DNA of 54,054 nt from Acetobacteraceae bacterium (GTDB lineage Bacteria; Pseudomonadota; Alphaproteobacteria; Acetobacterales; Acetobacteraceae), in NCBI GenBank assembly GCA_947475245.1, contig CANJLW010000031.1:1-54054 (forward strand), given 5' to 3'. Every line of letters starts with the position of its first letter. The stretch's first letter is position 1. A program made the translations under genes and the position numbers. Below the pieces are notes generated by a model. That model worked only from the letters and a program-made list of their open reading frames with translations, was not told the origin of the DNA and searched no databases. Below, piece by piece: positions 17,901 to 27,923 of this stretch.

Positions 17901-18350
17901 TCAATACTGCTTGTACTGGAGGAACTTGCCGCTCATGGTAATGGCGACGCGGTCACCGGCGTTGTTGGGTTCGCGCTGAAGATCCATCTTGAAGTCGATC
18001 GCGCTCATGATCCCGTCGCCGAATTCTTCGTGGATCAACGCCTTGAACGTCGTGCCGTAGACCGAAATCAATTCGTAGAACCGGTAGATCAGGGGATCGG
18101 TGGGAACGGCTGTCGGCAGCGACCCGCGATAGGGCGGCTGCTGAAGCAGCTTGATCTCGAAGGCGTCGAGTCCGAGTTCCCCGCCGATGGCGGTGGCCGC
18201 CGCGACCGGCAGCGGCATTTGGCCAAGCAGCGCGGCGGTGACGTATTCCTTGGACAGGCCGCCCGACAGTTCGGCGAGGCCGGACCAGGTCAGGTCGCGT
18301 TCGATCTTGATGCGGACGATTTTCTCGGTGAGTTCATTACGTGTGGTCAT
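17901..18350 (-). CDS. cynS: Cyanate hydratase (cyanase)
   Basis: 149 aa. Catalyses cyanate + bicarbonate to ammonia and CO2 in a decameric cytoplasmic enzyme. An N-terminal POU-like helical domain precedes the catalytic C-terminus DPLIYRFYE...[10 protein letters not shown]. The active-site residues align as Arg90, Glu93 and Ser116, with the same spacing as Arg96/Glu99/Ser122 of the E. coli enzyme. Start chosen at [10 protein letters not shown] because TGAGG lies just upstream; an in-frame ATG 12 bp earlier has no SD. It is downstream of an importer, giving uptake plus detoxification/nitrogen release. Confidence 0.97.
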   Translation of the reverse strand: MTTRNELTEKIVRIKIERDLTWSGLAELSGGLSKEYVTAALLGQMPLPVAAATAIGGELGLDAFEIKLLQQPPYRGSLPTAVPTDPLIYRFYELISVYGTTFKALIHEEFGDGIMSAIDFKMDLQREPNNAGDRVAITMSGKFLQYKQY

Positions 18351-18380
18351 GATTGGCCTCATTCGAAGGGTCGTGTGGTT

Positions 18381-19208
18381 TCAGTGTTCCGCGCCGATCC
18401 GCGTGCTGGGCGGATGACGCGGATCGGCGGGACGCCCGGCGGGTCTGCGCACCAGAAAATCCAGCAAATGGTTTCGCAAATGATAGTAGCCGGGGTAGTG
18501 GTGCAGTTCGGCGCGCGTGCGCCCGCGCGGCAATCCGTTCTCGACGATTTCCGCCACGCGGGCGTCGGGACCGCTGGTCATCAGCACAATTCGATCCGCC
18601 AGCAGCATGGCTTCGTCGATGTCGTGCGTGATCATGAACGTCGTCTGCCTGGACGCCGTGGAGATGGAGACCAGCTCGTCCTGCAGGGATCCCCGGGTCA
18701 GCGCATCCAGCGCGCTGAACGGTTCGTCCATCAACATGATACCCGGCTGTATCGCGAGGGCGCGGGCGATGCCGACGCGTTGCTTCATGCCGCCGGACAG
18801 ATGCACCGGCCGCTTGGCCTCCGCCCCCGTCAGGTTCACGAGGTCGATGTATTTCTGACAATGCGACGCGACCTGGGCGGACTTCCAGTTCGGCCATTTG
18901 GAGCGAACGGCGAAGGCGATGTTGCCCATGACCGTCATCCAGGGCAGCAAAGCGTGGCTTTGGAAGATCACCGCGCGATCGAGGCTGGGCCCCGTGACTT
19001 CCTGGCCGCCGACGATGATTGCCCCGCCGGTCGGACGTTCCAGACCCGCCAGCATGTTCAGCAGGGTTGTCTTGCCGCAGCCGGAATGGCCGATCAGACA
19101 GACGAACTCCCCGGGCATGACATTGAACCACACCTCGTCGAAGGTCGGGCGGTCGGTGCCGGGAAACTGCTTCTGCAGGCCCTGAATGGAGATATGCGGG
19201 CGATCCAT
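18381..19208 (-). CDS. ABC importer ATPase, nitrate/cyanate type
   Basis: 275-aa nucleotide-binding subunit. Walker [11 protein letters not shown]-loop [14 protein letters not shown], signature LSGGMKQR, Walker B IMLMDEP, D-loop SALDALT and switch His in MITHDIDEA are all present. The long NrtC/D-like C-terminus with [17 protein letters not shown] supports the nitrate/sulfonate/bicarbonate/cyanate class. It starts 4 bp after the permease gene and sits 30 bp before cynS. Substrate inferred as cyanate from the adjoining cyanase. Confidence 0.93.
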   Translation of the reverse strand: MDRPHISIQGLQKQFPGTDRPTFDEVWFNVMPGEFVCLIGHSGCGKTTLLNMLAGLERPTGGAIIVGGQEVTGPSLDRAVIFQSHALLPWMTVMGNIAFAVRSKWPNWKSAQVASHCQKYIDLVNLTGAEAKRPVHLSGGMKQRVGIARALAIQPGIMLMDEPFSALDALTRGSLQDELVSISTASRQTTFMITHDIDEAMLLADRIVLMTSGPDARVAEIVENGLPRGRTRAELHHYPGYYHLRNHLLDFLVRRPAGRPADPRHPPSTRIGAEH

Positions 19209-19212
19209 GACG

Positions 19213-20055
19213 CTACTCCTGGTAACCGAGGCGGCGGCCGATCCAGCCCAGGATTTGATCCAGGGCCATGCCGACCAGGCCGATCAACAGGATCGCGATG
19301 ATGACATCGGCGATGGACAGGTTGTTCCACTGGTTCCAGACGAAGTACCCGATTCCGGTGCCGCCGACCAACATCTCCGCCGCGACGATCACCAACCAGG
19401 CGATGCCGATGGAAATCCGCAGTCCCGTCATGATCGTCGGCGCCGCCGCGGGCAGGATCACCCTGAAGGCCAGCCGTAGGCGAGAGACTTCGAGCGTGCG
19501 GGCGACATTCAGCCACTCCCGACGGACACTGGCGACACCGAAGGCGGTGTTGAGCAGCAGCGGCCAGACCGAGCAGATAAAGATGACGAAGATCGCCGAT
19601 TTGCCGCTGTCGCGGATCGTGTAAAGCGCGAGCGGCATCCAGGCGAGCGGCGAAATCGGCTTCAGGATTTGAATGAACGGATCGAGCGCCTTGTGCAGCA
19701 GGGGCGACGTGCCGATGACAAATCCCAGCGGGATCGCCAGGGTGACGGCGAGGCCAAAGCCCAACAACACGCGCCCCAGGGAGTAGGCGAGCTGAATGCC
19801 GATCCCCTTGTCGTTCGGACCGCGATCGTAAAAAGGATGGGCCAGCAAATCCGCCAACCGGACGGCGATGTCCACGGGACCGGGCATGGCGGAGGTCCCC
19901 TGCATCGCCGCGGCACCCATCAGGCGCGCGTATTCCGGGTCGACATTCGCGGCCGTGCCGGAACCGGTCACCGCCAGGTGCCATGCGCCCAGGAACAGGG
20001 CGAACAGCAGCAAGGACAGCATGACGGCCTTAAGATCGGCGATCCGCCCGGACAT
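19213..20055 (-). CDS. ABC importer permease, nitrate/cyanate type
   Basis: 280-aa inner-membrane permease with an N-terminal membrane segment ([17 protein letters not shown]) and several further helices. A BPD-type domain carries the EAA-like loop around [21 protein letters not shown], typical of NrtB/SsuC/TauC permeases. The start codon overlaps the stop of the binding-protein gene (TGATG at 20053-20057), so translation is coupled. Works with the ATPase and binding protein as one importer. Confidence 0.93.
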   Translation of the reverse strand: MSGRIADLKAVMLSLLLFALFLGAWHLAVTGSGTAANVDPEYARLMGAAAMQGTSAMPGPVDIAVRLADLLAHPFYDRGPNDKGIGIQLAYSLGRVLLGFGLAVTLAIPLGFVIGTSPLLHKALDPFIQILKPISPLAWMPLALYTIRDSGKSAIFVIFICSVWPLLLNTAFGVASVRREWLNVARTLEVSRLRLAFRVILPAAAPTIMTGLRISIGIAWLVIVAAEMLVGGTGIGYFVWNQWNNLSIADVIIAILLIGLVGMALDQILGWIGRRLGYQE

Positions 20056-21362
20056 CAGCCGCGCCTGATCGGGAACGAGTTCAGATAGGCTTCCGGCGTC
20101 GCCGGATCGAAGGTCTTGCCCATGATGACAAAGGTCTTGGTCGTGCCGACCGGACGCGCCATCCCGGCCTTTTCCATGGCGTTTCCGGCGTCGGTCGCCA
20201 GGAAGACCTGCCGAGCGATCGCGGCGTAGTCGATATCGGTCTTGACCTGCCCCCAGCGCTTCATCTGGGTCAAAATCCAGATGGCGAAGCTTTCCCAGGG
20301 ATAGGGCGCGAAATTCACGCGATCCGGCACGCGCTGGATTTTGCCCAGACCGTCGGCGAAGGTCCCGGTCAGGATTTGCTCCAACACCGTCTGCGGCTGG
20401 TTCAGATAGTTCGGCGGCGCGATCGCCTCGGCGATCTGCTTGCGGTTTTCGGCGCGGGAGGCGTAGCCCGTCGCCTCCACGATCGCGCGCAACAAGGCGT
20501 GGAACGTGTTGGGGGCGCCGGTCACGAACTCCCGGCTCGCGCCGAATGCGCAGCAGGGGTGCCCGTCCCAGATGTCCTTGGACAGGATATGGATGAACCC
20601 GACACCGTCATAGACGGCGCGTTGGTTCATCGGGTCCGGTCCCAGGAAGCCGTCGATGTTTTCGGCGCGGAGATTGGCCACCATCTCCGGCGGCGGGACG
20701 GCGCGGATCTGGACATCCTGATCCGGATCGATCCCATGCTCCGCCAAATAGTAGCGCAGCAGGTAGTTGTGCATGGAGTAGTCGAACGGGACGGCGAGCT
20801 TGAAGCCTTTCCAGTCCTTGGGGTCGCGCCGATCCTTGTGTTTGGTGGCCAGCGTGATCGCCTGACCGTTGATGTTCTCGATGGCCGGCACGGTCCAGGG
20901 CACCGGGTTCGATCCAGCGCCGATGGAAATCGCGATCGGCATCGGCGCGAGCATATGCGCCGCGTCGTATTCCTTGTTGATCGACTTGTCGCGGATGATC
21001 GCCCAGCCCGCGGTCTTGATGACCTCGGCTTCCAGCCCCTGACGCGCATAGAAGCCCATCGGTTCGGCCATGATAATCGGCGTGGCACAGGTGATGGGGA
21101 TGAAGCCGATCTTGACCGCTTTCTTCTCCAGCGGCCCCGGCGCCTGCGCGAAAGCCTCTCGCGCGGCGGCGAGCGGGAAGACTTGCGACAAGGCGGCCAT
21201 CGCGGTGCCGGTGCCCAGCGCGCGCAGCATGCGACGGCGCGACGGGGTTCCGCCGAAGACGGCGCGCACGACGGCGGTATCGACGGGATCGTCTCCGGGC
21301 GCGCAGACCAATCCGGCGTGGCCGACACCACAGGAGCAAGCGGGTTTTCCGAACAGCGCCAT
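20055..21362 (-). CDS. NrtA/CmpA-family substrate-binding protein, Tat-type signal
   Basis: 435 aa, probably the cyanate (or nitrate/bicarbonate) binding protein. The Tat motif SRRRMLRALG is followed by a hydrophobic stretch ending AREAFAQA. The mature part carries the NrtA signature KIGFIPITCATPIIMAEPMGF and AEHGIDPDQDVQI. Start chosen at MALFGK: the sigma-54 promoter at 21418-21433 lies inside the longer in-frame extension, so that extension would not be translated. Oddity: about 30 residues with a cysteine cluster (CSCGVGHAGLVC) precede the twin arginines. Confidence 0.92.
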   Translation of the reverse strand: MALFGKPACSCGVGHAGLVCAPGDDPVDTAVVRAVFGGTPSRRRMLRALGTGTAMAALSQVFPLAAAREAFAQAPGPLEKKAVKIGFIPITCATPIIMAEPMGFYARQGLEAEVIKTAGWAIIRDKSINKEYDAAHMLAPMPIAISIGAGSNPVPWTVPAIENINGQAITLATKHKDRRDPKDWKGFKLAVPFDYSMHNYLLRYYLAEHGIDPDQDVQIRAVPPPEMVANLRAENIDGFLGPDPMNQRAVYDGVGFIHILSKDIWDGHPCCAFGASREFVTGAPNTFHALLRAIVEATGYASRAENRKQIAEAIAPPNYLNQPQTVLEQILTGTFADGLGKIQRVPDRVNFAPYPWESFAIWILTQMKRWGQVKTDIDYAAIARQVFLATDAGNAMEKAGMARPVGTTKTFVIMGKTFDPATPEAYLNSFPIRRG

Positions 21363-21417
21363 GGGATACTCCGACTCTGGCTGTCCGCGGGACGATCCCC
21401 TGGGACGGATCGTGCTA

Positions 21418-21433
21418 TGCAAGCTTCGTGCCA
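21418..21433 (-). promoter_or_regulatory. Consensus sigma-54 promoter of the cyanase operon
   Basis: Read on the minus strand, 21433-21418 is TGGCAC-N5-TTGCA, an exact match to the -24/-12 consensus with the invariant GG and GC exactly 10 bp apart. It lies 55 bp upstream of the binding-protein ATG (21362). Transcription would start near 21407. Sigma-54 promoters need an AAA+ activator, and the divergent neighbour is one. Confidence 0.9.
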
Positions 21434-21519
21434 AGCGCGGAACTCCTGTACGATCGGCTGGAAGGCAGGGTTTTTGGGTGCGCGCGGGGAGGATGGTCGG
21501 GAGATTGCGTGACGGGATT

Positions 21520-21532
21520 TCGTAATTTACGA
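21520..21532. promoter_or_regulatory. Palindrome TCGTAA-T-TTACGA, candidate activator site
   Basis: Perfect 6-bp inverted repeat with one central base, about 87-100 bp upstream of the -24 element and 32 bp before the activator start codon. Position and dyad symmetry suit a Fis-type HTH dimer. It is the clearest palindrome in the divergent region, but binding is inferred. Confidence 0.45.
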
Positions 21533-21564
21533 TATTTCATGATCAAAGCGCCGGATTTTCGTGA

Positions 21565-23457
21565 ATGACCGACAGCACGCTCTACCACCGCCTGTTCGAC
21601 CTCGGACTCGAACCGGCACTCGTCGTCGATCCGCTGTCCGACCGGATCGTCGCCGTGAACGCCGAATGCTGCCGGTTTCTGAAGCAATCGCGCGCCTGGC
21701 TTCTGCAAGGCAGGCTGACGACGTTGTTCCCCGATCAGGTCCCTGCCCTGGTCGTCTTTACCGAGTCAGTGCTCGCCAAGGGCCGCGACCGAACCAGAAC
21801 CCTGCGTATCGACAACACCGACACAGGCCCGGGGCGGCTGGAAATCGGCGGCGTGCGCATGGATCGGGACGATCGGCAGTTCCTGGTGCTGACGCTCTAC
21901 GATCTGGACGAACGTGACCGACGAGACATGGATGCGCAGGCGGAAACCTATCTGCGCGGCGGGATCGACGCCTGGAACCGAACCCAGGCTCTGTTCCGCG
22001 AGATCGAGCAAGAGAATCATCTGATCCTGCATGCCGCCGGAGAGGGCATTTACGGCGTCGACGCCGAGGGGGTCACGACCTTCGTCAACCCGGCGGCGGA
22101 ACAGATCCTGGGGTGGAATGCCGCCGATCTCGTGGGCCATCGGATGCATGGCCTGGTTCACCACAGCCATGCCGACGGCAGCCATTATCCCGACAGCGAT
22201 TGTCCCATCTACGACGCATTCCGCAACGGCGCGATCCGCAAGGTCGATAACGAGGTGTTCTGGCACAAGGATGGATCGTCCATCTGGGTCGAATACACCA
22301 GCACACCTATTCTGGATCGTCCCATCGGGGACAAAGGCGTGCCGGTCGGGGCGGTCATCGTGTTTCGCGACGTCACGCGCCGACGGGAAGCCGAGGAACG
22401 CCTGCACCTCGCGTTGCAGGAAGTCAGCCAGCTGCGCGAGCGGTTGGAACTGGAAAACGCCTACCTGCGCGAAGAAATACGCGGCGACCTCCAACACGAC
22501 CTGATCGGGCGCAGCGCCGCGACGCAGGCGGTTATTCATCAGGTGCGACTGGTCGGGCCGACGGATGCCCCGGTCCTGATCACCGGCGAGTCCGGGACCG
22601 GCAAGGAATTGGTGGCGCGCGCGATCCATCAGGCCAGCCAGCGCGCCGACCGCCCGCTGATCCGGGTGAACTGCGCCGCCATCCCGCGCGACCTGTTTGA
22701 AAGCGAATTCTTCGGCCATGTCCGCGGCGCCTTTACCGGCGCGCTGCGCGATCGCGTCGGACGCTTCGAACTCGCCCATGGCGGCACGTTGTTCCTCGAC
22801 GAGGTCGGGGAAATCCCGCTGGAGTTGCAAGGCAAGCTGCTGCGCGTCCTGCAGGAAGGCCAGTTCGAACGCGTCGGCGACGAGCGCACGCGAGAGGCCG
22901 ACGTCCGCGTGATCGCGGCGACCAATCGCGACCTGAAGGCGGAGATGCAGAAGCGCAGCTTTCGCGAAGACCTTTACTTTCGGCTGGCGGTCTTTCCGAT
23001 CGAATGCGCGCCGCTGCGCATACGGACGGACGATATCCCGGCCCTGGCCGCCCATTTCCTGGCCGCGGCCTGCCGCAAGTTGGGTCAGCCGAACCTTGGC
23101 TTAACGCCGGAGGACATGGACCGCCTGCGGCGCTACGTCTGGCCGGGCAATGTGCGGGAACTGCAAAACGTCATCGAACGATCGGCGATTCTGGCCGGCG
23201 GCGGGCGGCCGCGGCTCGACCTGCCGGACTACACGATGCCGATCGGACCGGAACCGCCGCGTCCGGCGATCGCCCCGGCCGAGAGCGTTCTGACCGAGGC
23301 GCAGCGCCGGGATCGCGATCGAAGCAATATCCTGGCCGCGCTGGCCGCCTCCGCCAATCGCGTCTCCGGCCCCTCCGGCGCCGCCGCTCTGCTCGGCATG
23401 AAGCCGACGACGCTGGCGTCGCGGATCAAGGCCCTGGGTATCGTCCCCCGCCGCTGA
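21565..23457 (+). CDS. PAS-domain sigma-54-dependent enhancer-binding activator
   Basis: 630-aa bacterial enhancer-binding protein. The N-terminus has a PAS-like region (1-120) and a clearer PAS domain (about 150-275, with [20 protein letters not shown] and CPIYDAF). A coiled-coil follows (about 275-310, [20 protein letters not shown]). The AAA+ domain has Walker A GESGTGKE (about 340-347), the sigma-54-contact loop GAFTGA (about 388-393), and Walker [11 protein letters not shown]. The Fis-type HTH is at about 580-626. No receiver domain, so it senses through PAS rather than phosphorylation. It is divergent from the cyanase operon and almost certainly its activator. Confidence 0.95.
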   Translation: MTDSTLYHRLFDLGLEPALVVDPLSDRIVAVNAECCRFLKQSRAWLLQGRLTTLFPDQVPALVVFTESVLAKGRDRTRTLRIDNTDTGPGRLEIGGVRMDRDDRQFLVLTLYDLDERDRRDMDAQAETYLRGGIDAWNRTQALFREIEQENHLILHAAGEGIYGVDAEGVTTFVNPAAEQILGWNAADLVGHRMHGLVHHSHADGSHYPDSDCPIYDAFRNGAIRKVDNEVFWHKDGSSIWVEYTSTPILDRPIGDKGVPVGAVIVFRDVTRRREAEERLHLALQEVSQLRERLELENAYLREEIRGDLQHDLIGRSAATQAVIHQVRLVGPTDAPVLITGESGTGKELVARAIHQASQRADRPLIRVNCAAIPRDLFESEFFGHVRGAFTGALRDRVGRFELAHGGTLFLDEVGEIPLELQGKLLRVLQEGQFERVGDERTREADVRVIAATNRDLKAEMQKRSFREDLYFRLAVFPIECAPLRIRTDDIPALAAHFLAAACRKLGQPNLGLTPEDMDRLRRYVWPGNVRELQNVIERSAILAGGGRPRLDLPDYTMPIGPEPPRPAIAPAESVLTEAQRRDRDRSNILAALAASANRVSGPSGAAALLGMKPTTLASRIKALGIVPRR

Positions 23458-26400
23458 TCAGTCCGCCTGGGCGCCCATTTTCGCGGCCAAAGCGGGCATG
23501 CGCCGGCGCTTGGGGGACAGCAGCCGCTGGAGCTTATCCAGATAGAGGTAAACGACCGGCGTCGTGTAGAGAGTCAGGATCTGGCTCAAGGCCAGCCCGC
23601 CCACCATCGCGTAGCCCAGGGGACGACGCAGTTCGGATCCCGCGCCCTCTCCGATCATCAGCGGCAGGCCGGACAGCAGCGCGGCCATGGTGGTCATCAG
23701 GATGGGGCGGAAGCGCAGTAGGCAGGCCTGTCGGATGGCGTCATGCGCGTTGGCGCCCATTTGTCGCTCCGCCGTTATGGCGAAATCGACCATCATGATG
23801 CCGTTCTTCTTGACGATGCCGATCAGCAGGATGACACCGATCAGCGCGATGACCGACAGGTCGTAATTCACCCACATCAGCATCAACAGCGCGCCGACGC
23901 CCGCCGACGGCAGCGTCGACAGGATGGTCAGCGGCAGTATGTAGCTTTCGTAGAGGATGCCCAGAATGATGTAGACGGTGATCAACGCCGCGGCGATCAG
24001 ATAGGGCTGGCTGGACAGCGACGACTGGAATGCCTGCGCCGTGCCCTGGAATGTCCCGTTCAACGTGATCGGCGTCCCCATGTCGCGCATCGCCGCCTTG
24101 ATCGCGTCAACCGCCTGACCAAGCGCCACGCCCGGGGCCAGGTTGAAGGAGATCGTGACCGACGGGAACTGGCTTTGGTGGCTGATCGACAGCGGCTGAA
24201 CCGGGGTCGTCGACCATTTCACGAAGCTCGACATCGGCACGGCGACGCCGGTGTTCGATTTTACGTAGAGCTTGTTGATGGTCTCGATATCGGATTTCTG
24301 ACTGGGCAGAACTTCCAGGATCAGGCGATGGGTGTTCACCTGGGTAAAGTACTGGGTGATCTGGCGCTGCCCGAACGCGTCATACAGCGTGTCGTCGATG
24401 ACCTGCGGCTGAATGCCGAAGCGGGCGGCCTGATCGCGATCGATCACCAAAGTCGCGGTGTTGCCGCCGACCTGTTGGTCGCTGGCGACATCGCGCAGGA
24501 TCGGCAGGGCGCGCAGTTTTTCGAGGATGCGCGGCGACCATTGATAGAGTTCGTCCAGGTCTGCGTCCTGCAGCGTGTACTGGAACTCGGTCTTGGAGAT
24601 ACGACCGCCGACGCGGATATCCTGCGCGGCCTGCAGGAACAGCGCGCCGCCTTCCACCTTTTGCAGCTTTGGACGCAGGCGCGCGATGTAGTCCTGCGCG
24701 GTGCCGCCGGTCCGTTCTTCCCAGGACTTCAGCGCGATGAACATGCGGCCGTTATTGACGGTCTGCCCGCCGATCCCCGCGCCCACGGTCGCGGCGAAAG
24801 CGGCGGTATCGGGGTCTTCCGACACGACCTTCATCAGGGCCTGCTGAACCTCGACCATGCGCTTGAATGAAATGTCCTGCGCGCCCTCGGTCACGCCGAT
24901 GACGACGCCGGTGTCCTGCGGCGGAAAGAAGCCCTTGGGGATGATGACGTAGAGGTATCCGGTCAGCCCGACGGTGCCGAGAAATACCAACAGCGTGATG
25001 AAGCGGAAGCGCAGCGCGATATCCAACGACCAGCGATAGGCGGCCAGCATGCCGTCGAAGAAGCCTTCGATGATGCGGTAGAACAGGCCGTGCCCGCCGG
25101 TATGGTGGCGCAGGAAGCGAGAGCACATCATCGGCGTCAGCGTCAGCGAGACCACCGCGGAAACCGCCACGGCGATGGTGACGGTCATCGCGAATTCGCG
25201 GAACAGACGCCCGACGATGCCGCCCATCAGCAGCAGCGGAATAAAGACGGCGACCAGCGACAGGCTGATCGAGATGATCGTGAAGCCGATTTCGCCGGCG
25301 CCCTTCAGCGCGGCCTCCATCGGGTCCATGCCGTCTTCGATGTGGCGGTATATGTTCTCCAACATCACGATCGCGTCATCGACGACGAAGCCGACGGCGA
25401 TGGTCAGCGCCATCAGCGACAGGTTGTCCAGGCTGTAGTCCAGCAGGAACATGACCGCGAAGGTGCAGATGAGCGCGACGGGCACGGTGATCGACGGGAT
25501 GACCGTGGCCCAGAAGTTGCGCAGGAACAGGAAGATCACCATCACCACCAGCCCGACGCAAAGGGCCAGGGTGAATTGCACCTCGTGCAGGGAGGCGCGG
25601 ATCGTCAGGGTGCGATCCATGACGATCCCGACGTGGATCGACGGCGGGATCGCGGCCTGCAGGCGCGGCAGTTCGGCTTTGATCCGCTCCACCGTTTCAA
25701 TCACGTTGGCGCCGGGCTGCTTGAATATCTGCAGGATGATGCCGCGCTTGCCGTTCTGCCAGCCGGCCAGAAGTTGGTTTTCGGCGGCGTCGATGGCCTG
25801 CCCGATATCGCTGACGCGGATCGGCGCACCGTTGCGCCAGGCCAGCACGACTTTGTTATACTCGGCGGCCTTGGTGAGCTGATCGTTGTTGTAGATCGCG
25901 TAGGATCGCGTTTCGGAGTCGATCGTGCCTTTCGGCGCGTTGACGGTCGCGCTGATCAGCAGCAGGCGCACGTCTTCCATCGTCAGGTTCATCGCCGCCA
26001 GTTTGGACGGATCGACCTGCACGCGCACCGCGCGTTTTTGCTGCCCGCCGAGGAAGACCTGCGACACGCCCTTGATCTGGGAAATCTGCTGCGCCAGCAC
26101 GGTATCGGCGTAGTCGTTGACCTCGATCAGCGGCGCGGCTTCGGACTGCACCGACATGATCAGGATCGGCGCTTCCGACGGGTTCACTTTGTAATAGTTC
26201 GGCGCCGCCGGAAGGTTACGCGGCAACTGCCCGCTGGCGGCGTTGATGGCGGCCTGTACATCGCCCGCCGCGGCGTCGATGTTGCGGTCGAGGTCGAACT
26301 GGATCGTGACCTGTGTCTGGCCCTGAACGCTGATGGACGTAAGCTGCGCCACGCCGGATATCGCGGCGAACTGCCGTTCCAGTGGCTGGGCGACCGTGCT

Positions 26401-26580
26401 GGCCATGGTTTCCGGGCTTGCGCCGGGAAAATTCGCGTTCACGTTGATGGTGGGGAAGTCGATGCGCGGCAGCGGCGCGACGGGCAGGAACGGGTAAGCG
26501 GCCAGTCCGACCAGAACCATCGCGGCGATGAACAGCGAGGTGGCGACGGGCCGACGAATAAACGGCGTCGAAATGCTCAT
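23458..26580 (-). CDS. RND multidrug efflux permease (MdtB/C-AcrB type)
   Basis: 1040-aa inner-membrane proton-driven exporter. The N-terminal helix begins FIRRPVATSLFIAAMVLVGL. Two large periplasmic loops (about 35-330 and 550-860) alternate with two six-helix bundles. The TM4 aspartate pair in VGFVVDDAIVMLENIYRH is Asp401/Asp402, as in the AcrB proton relay, and lysine in VKKNGIMMVDFAI completes it. Sequence style is closest to MdtB/MdtC-like pumps, but here there is a single permease. It lies 5 bp downstream of its adaptor gene. No outer-membrane factor or TetR regulator is adjacent. Confidence 0.96.
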   Translation of the reverse strand: MSISTPFIRRPVATSLFIAAMVLVGLAAYPFLPVAPLPRIDFPTINVNANFPGASPETMASTVAQPLERQFAAISGVAQLTSISVQGQTQVTIQFDLDRNIDAAAGDVQAAINAASGQLPRNLPAAPNYYKVNPSEAPILIMSVQSEAAPLIEVNDYADTVLAQQISQIKGVSQVFLGGQQKRAVRVQVDPSKLAAMNLTMEDVRLLLISATVNAPKGTIDSETRSYAIYNNDQLTKAAEYNKVVLAWRNGAPIRVSDIGQAIDAAENQLLAGWQNGKRGIILQIFKQPGANVIETVERIKAELPRLQAAIPPSIHVGIVMDRTLTIRASLHEVQFTLALCVGLVVMVIFLFLRNFWATVIPSITVPVALICTFAVMFLLDYSLDNLSLMALTIAVGFVVDDAIVMLENIYRHIEDGMDPMEAALKGAGEIGFTIISISLSLVAVFIPLLLMGGIVGRLFREFAMTVTIAVAVSAVVSLTLTPMMCSRFLRHHTGGHGLFYRIIEGFFDGMLAAYRWSLDIALRFRFITLLVFLGTVGLTGYLYVIIPKGFFPPQDTGVVIGVTEGAQDISFKRMVEVQQALMKVVSEDPDTAAFAATVGAGIGGQTVNNGRMFIALKSWEERTGGTAQDYIARLRPKLQKVEGGALFLQAAQDIRVGGRISKTEFQYTLQDADLDELYQWSPRILEKLRALPILRDVASDQQVGGNTATLVIDRDQAARFGIQPQVIDDTLYDAFGQRQITQYFTQVNTHRLILEVLPSQKSDIETINKLYVKSNTGVAVPMSSFVKWSTTPVQPLSISHQSQFPSVTISFNLAPGVALGQAVDAIKAAMRDMGTPITLNGTFQGTAQAFQSSLSSQPYLIAAALITVYIILGILYESYILPLTILSTLPSAGVGALLMLMWVNYDLSVIALIGVILLIGIVKKNGIMMVDFAITAERQMGANAHDAIRQACLLRFRPILMTTMAALLSGLPLMIGEGAGSELRRPLGYAMVGGLALSQILTLYTTPVVYLYLDKLQRLLSPKRRRMPALAAKMGAQAD

Positions 26581-26585
26581 TCTGG

Positions 26586-27803
26586 TTACCCACCCGTCTT
26601 GGTCGGTTCAGCCTTTGGTTTTCCGGCTTCGGCGTCGGCGATACGGCTGCCCGCCTGCAAACGCGATTGTCCGTTCACGACGACGGTTTGGCCGTCTTCC
26701 AGACCCTTGGTCACGACCGTCAGCCTGCCGTCGTCGCGGCTGATTTCCACCATTTGCCGAGCGACTGTTTGATCAGGCTTGACGACGTAGGTGAAGAGTC
26801 CGGCGGGGCCGTGTTGCACGGCCATGGATGGCACCGTCAGCACGCCGGGCTCGGTCTTCAGCAGCAGGCGCGCGTTGATGAACTGGCCCGGCCAAAGGCG
26901 ATTCTGCGCGTTTTCGAAGGTCGCCTTGAGCTTGATGGTCCCGGTGGAGGCATCGACGGTGTTTTCCATCGTCAGCAGCACGCCTTCGTCCAGCAAGGTC
27001 CGGTCGTCGGAGGCATAGGCGGCCACCGCGACCTTGCCGCGGGCCATTGCCTCATTGACCGCGCCGAGGAGGTCCTGCGGTAAAGTGAAGGTGGCGGAGA
27101 TCGGCCGAAGCTGGGCGATCGGCATCAGGCTGACGGATTCGGCGGCGCGTACGAAGGTGCCGGGATCGACGGAGCGCAGGCCGATACGCCCGTCGAAGGG
27201 GGCGACCACGTAGCAAAAGCTCAGGTTCAGCTTCGCGGCTTCGATCAGCGCATCGTCCGACGCGATCGCCGCGGTCAGTTGCTTGGCGAGCGCCTGGACG
27301 GCTTCCAGTTTCTGGCGGGACGCTGCCTCCCGCGCCGCAAGCGCGGCGTAGCGCGCGACGTCGGACTGCGCGTTGGCCAGCAATGCCTCATCCTGTTGCT
27401 TCTTCGCCAAGGCGGCGTCGAGCGTCGCCTGATAGGGGCGCGGGTCGATGACGACCAGCAGATCGCCCTGGCGCACTTCCTGGCCTTCGGTGACGGCGAC
27501 CCGCAGGATCGTGCCGTCGACCCGCGGGCGAAGTTGCACGGCATTGAAGGCCTGCACCGATCCCAACCCGCGGAGCCAATACGGCAGATCGACACGGGCG
27601 ACCTTGGCGACACTGACCGGGACGGGCGCGCTGCCGGGACGCGGCTGGGCTTCGGCGTTACCCGATGCGAGACCAATCAGCAGCGTCGTGCCCACGCAGA
27701 CGCGCAGGGCAAGGCGGCGGATTCCGTTCGTGGTTTGCCTCGGCAGCTTATGCGCGCCTTGGAGGTTCACATCCGATCGATGCAACTCGGCGCGTGACGG
27801 CAT
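26586..27803 (-). CDS. RND efflux periplasmic adaptor (MdtA-like)
   Basis: Membrane-fusion subunit linking the permease to an outer-membrane channel. A membrane/signal segment (ALRVCVGTTLLIGLASGNAEA) precedes the barrel-sandwich start VARVDLPYWLRGLGSVQAFN. The lipoyl halves (GTILRVAVTEGQEVRQGDLL and FDGRIGLRSVDPGTFV) flank a helical hairpin. A beta-barrel and C-terminal domain with VVTKGLEDGQTVVVNGQSRL complete it. The start is uncertain: the open frame extends to 27920, and I chose MPSRAELHRS at 27803, giving 405 aa, although no strong SD marks any candidate. First gene of the efflux operon. Confidence 0.9.
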   Translation of the reverse strand: MPSRAELHRSDVNLQGAHKLPRQTTNGIRRLALRVCVGTTLLIGLASGNAEAQPRPGSAPVPVSVAKVARVDLPYWLRGLGSVQAFNAVQLRPRVDGTILRVAVTEGQEVRQGDLLVVIDPRPYQATLDAALAKKQQDEALLANAQSDVARYAALAAREAASRQKLEAVQALAKQLTAAIASDDALIEAAKLNLSFCYVVAPFDGRIGLRSVDPGTFVRAAESVSLMPIAQLRPISATFTLPQDLLGAVNEAMARGKVAVAAYASDDRTLLDEGVLLTMENTVDASTGTIKLKATFENAQNRLWPGQFINARLLLKTEPGVLTVPSMAVQHGPAGLFTYVVKPDQTVARQMVEISRDDGRLTVVTKGLEDGQTVVVNGQSRLQAGSRIADAEAGKPKAEPTKTGG

Positions 27804-27923
27804 GCGTTCCAGGACCCCAATGCGAATGTCTCCAAAAGGCGCGGGAAACCCGGCACGCCTTCGTAAAGTAGCATTCTCACCGAAATTGAGCGTCGTCACC
27901 AGTCGGAAAATGCGTGACACGCG

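Noticed and set aside
18351-18362. Earlier in-frame ATG for cynS giving four extra residues
   Set aside because: No SD upstream, whereas TGAGG is correctly spaced before the ATG at 18350.
21363-21434. N-terminal extension of the NrtA-type protein by 24 residues
   Set aside because: The consensus sigma-54 promoter lies inside it, so the extension would be upstream of the transcription start.
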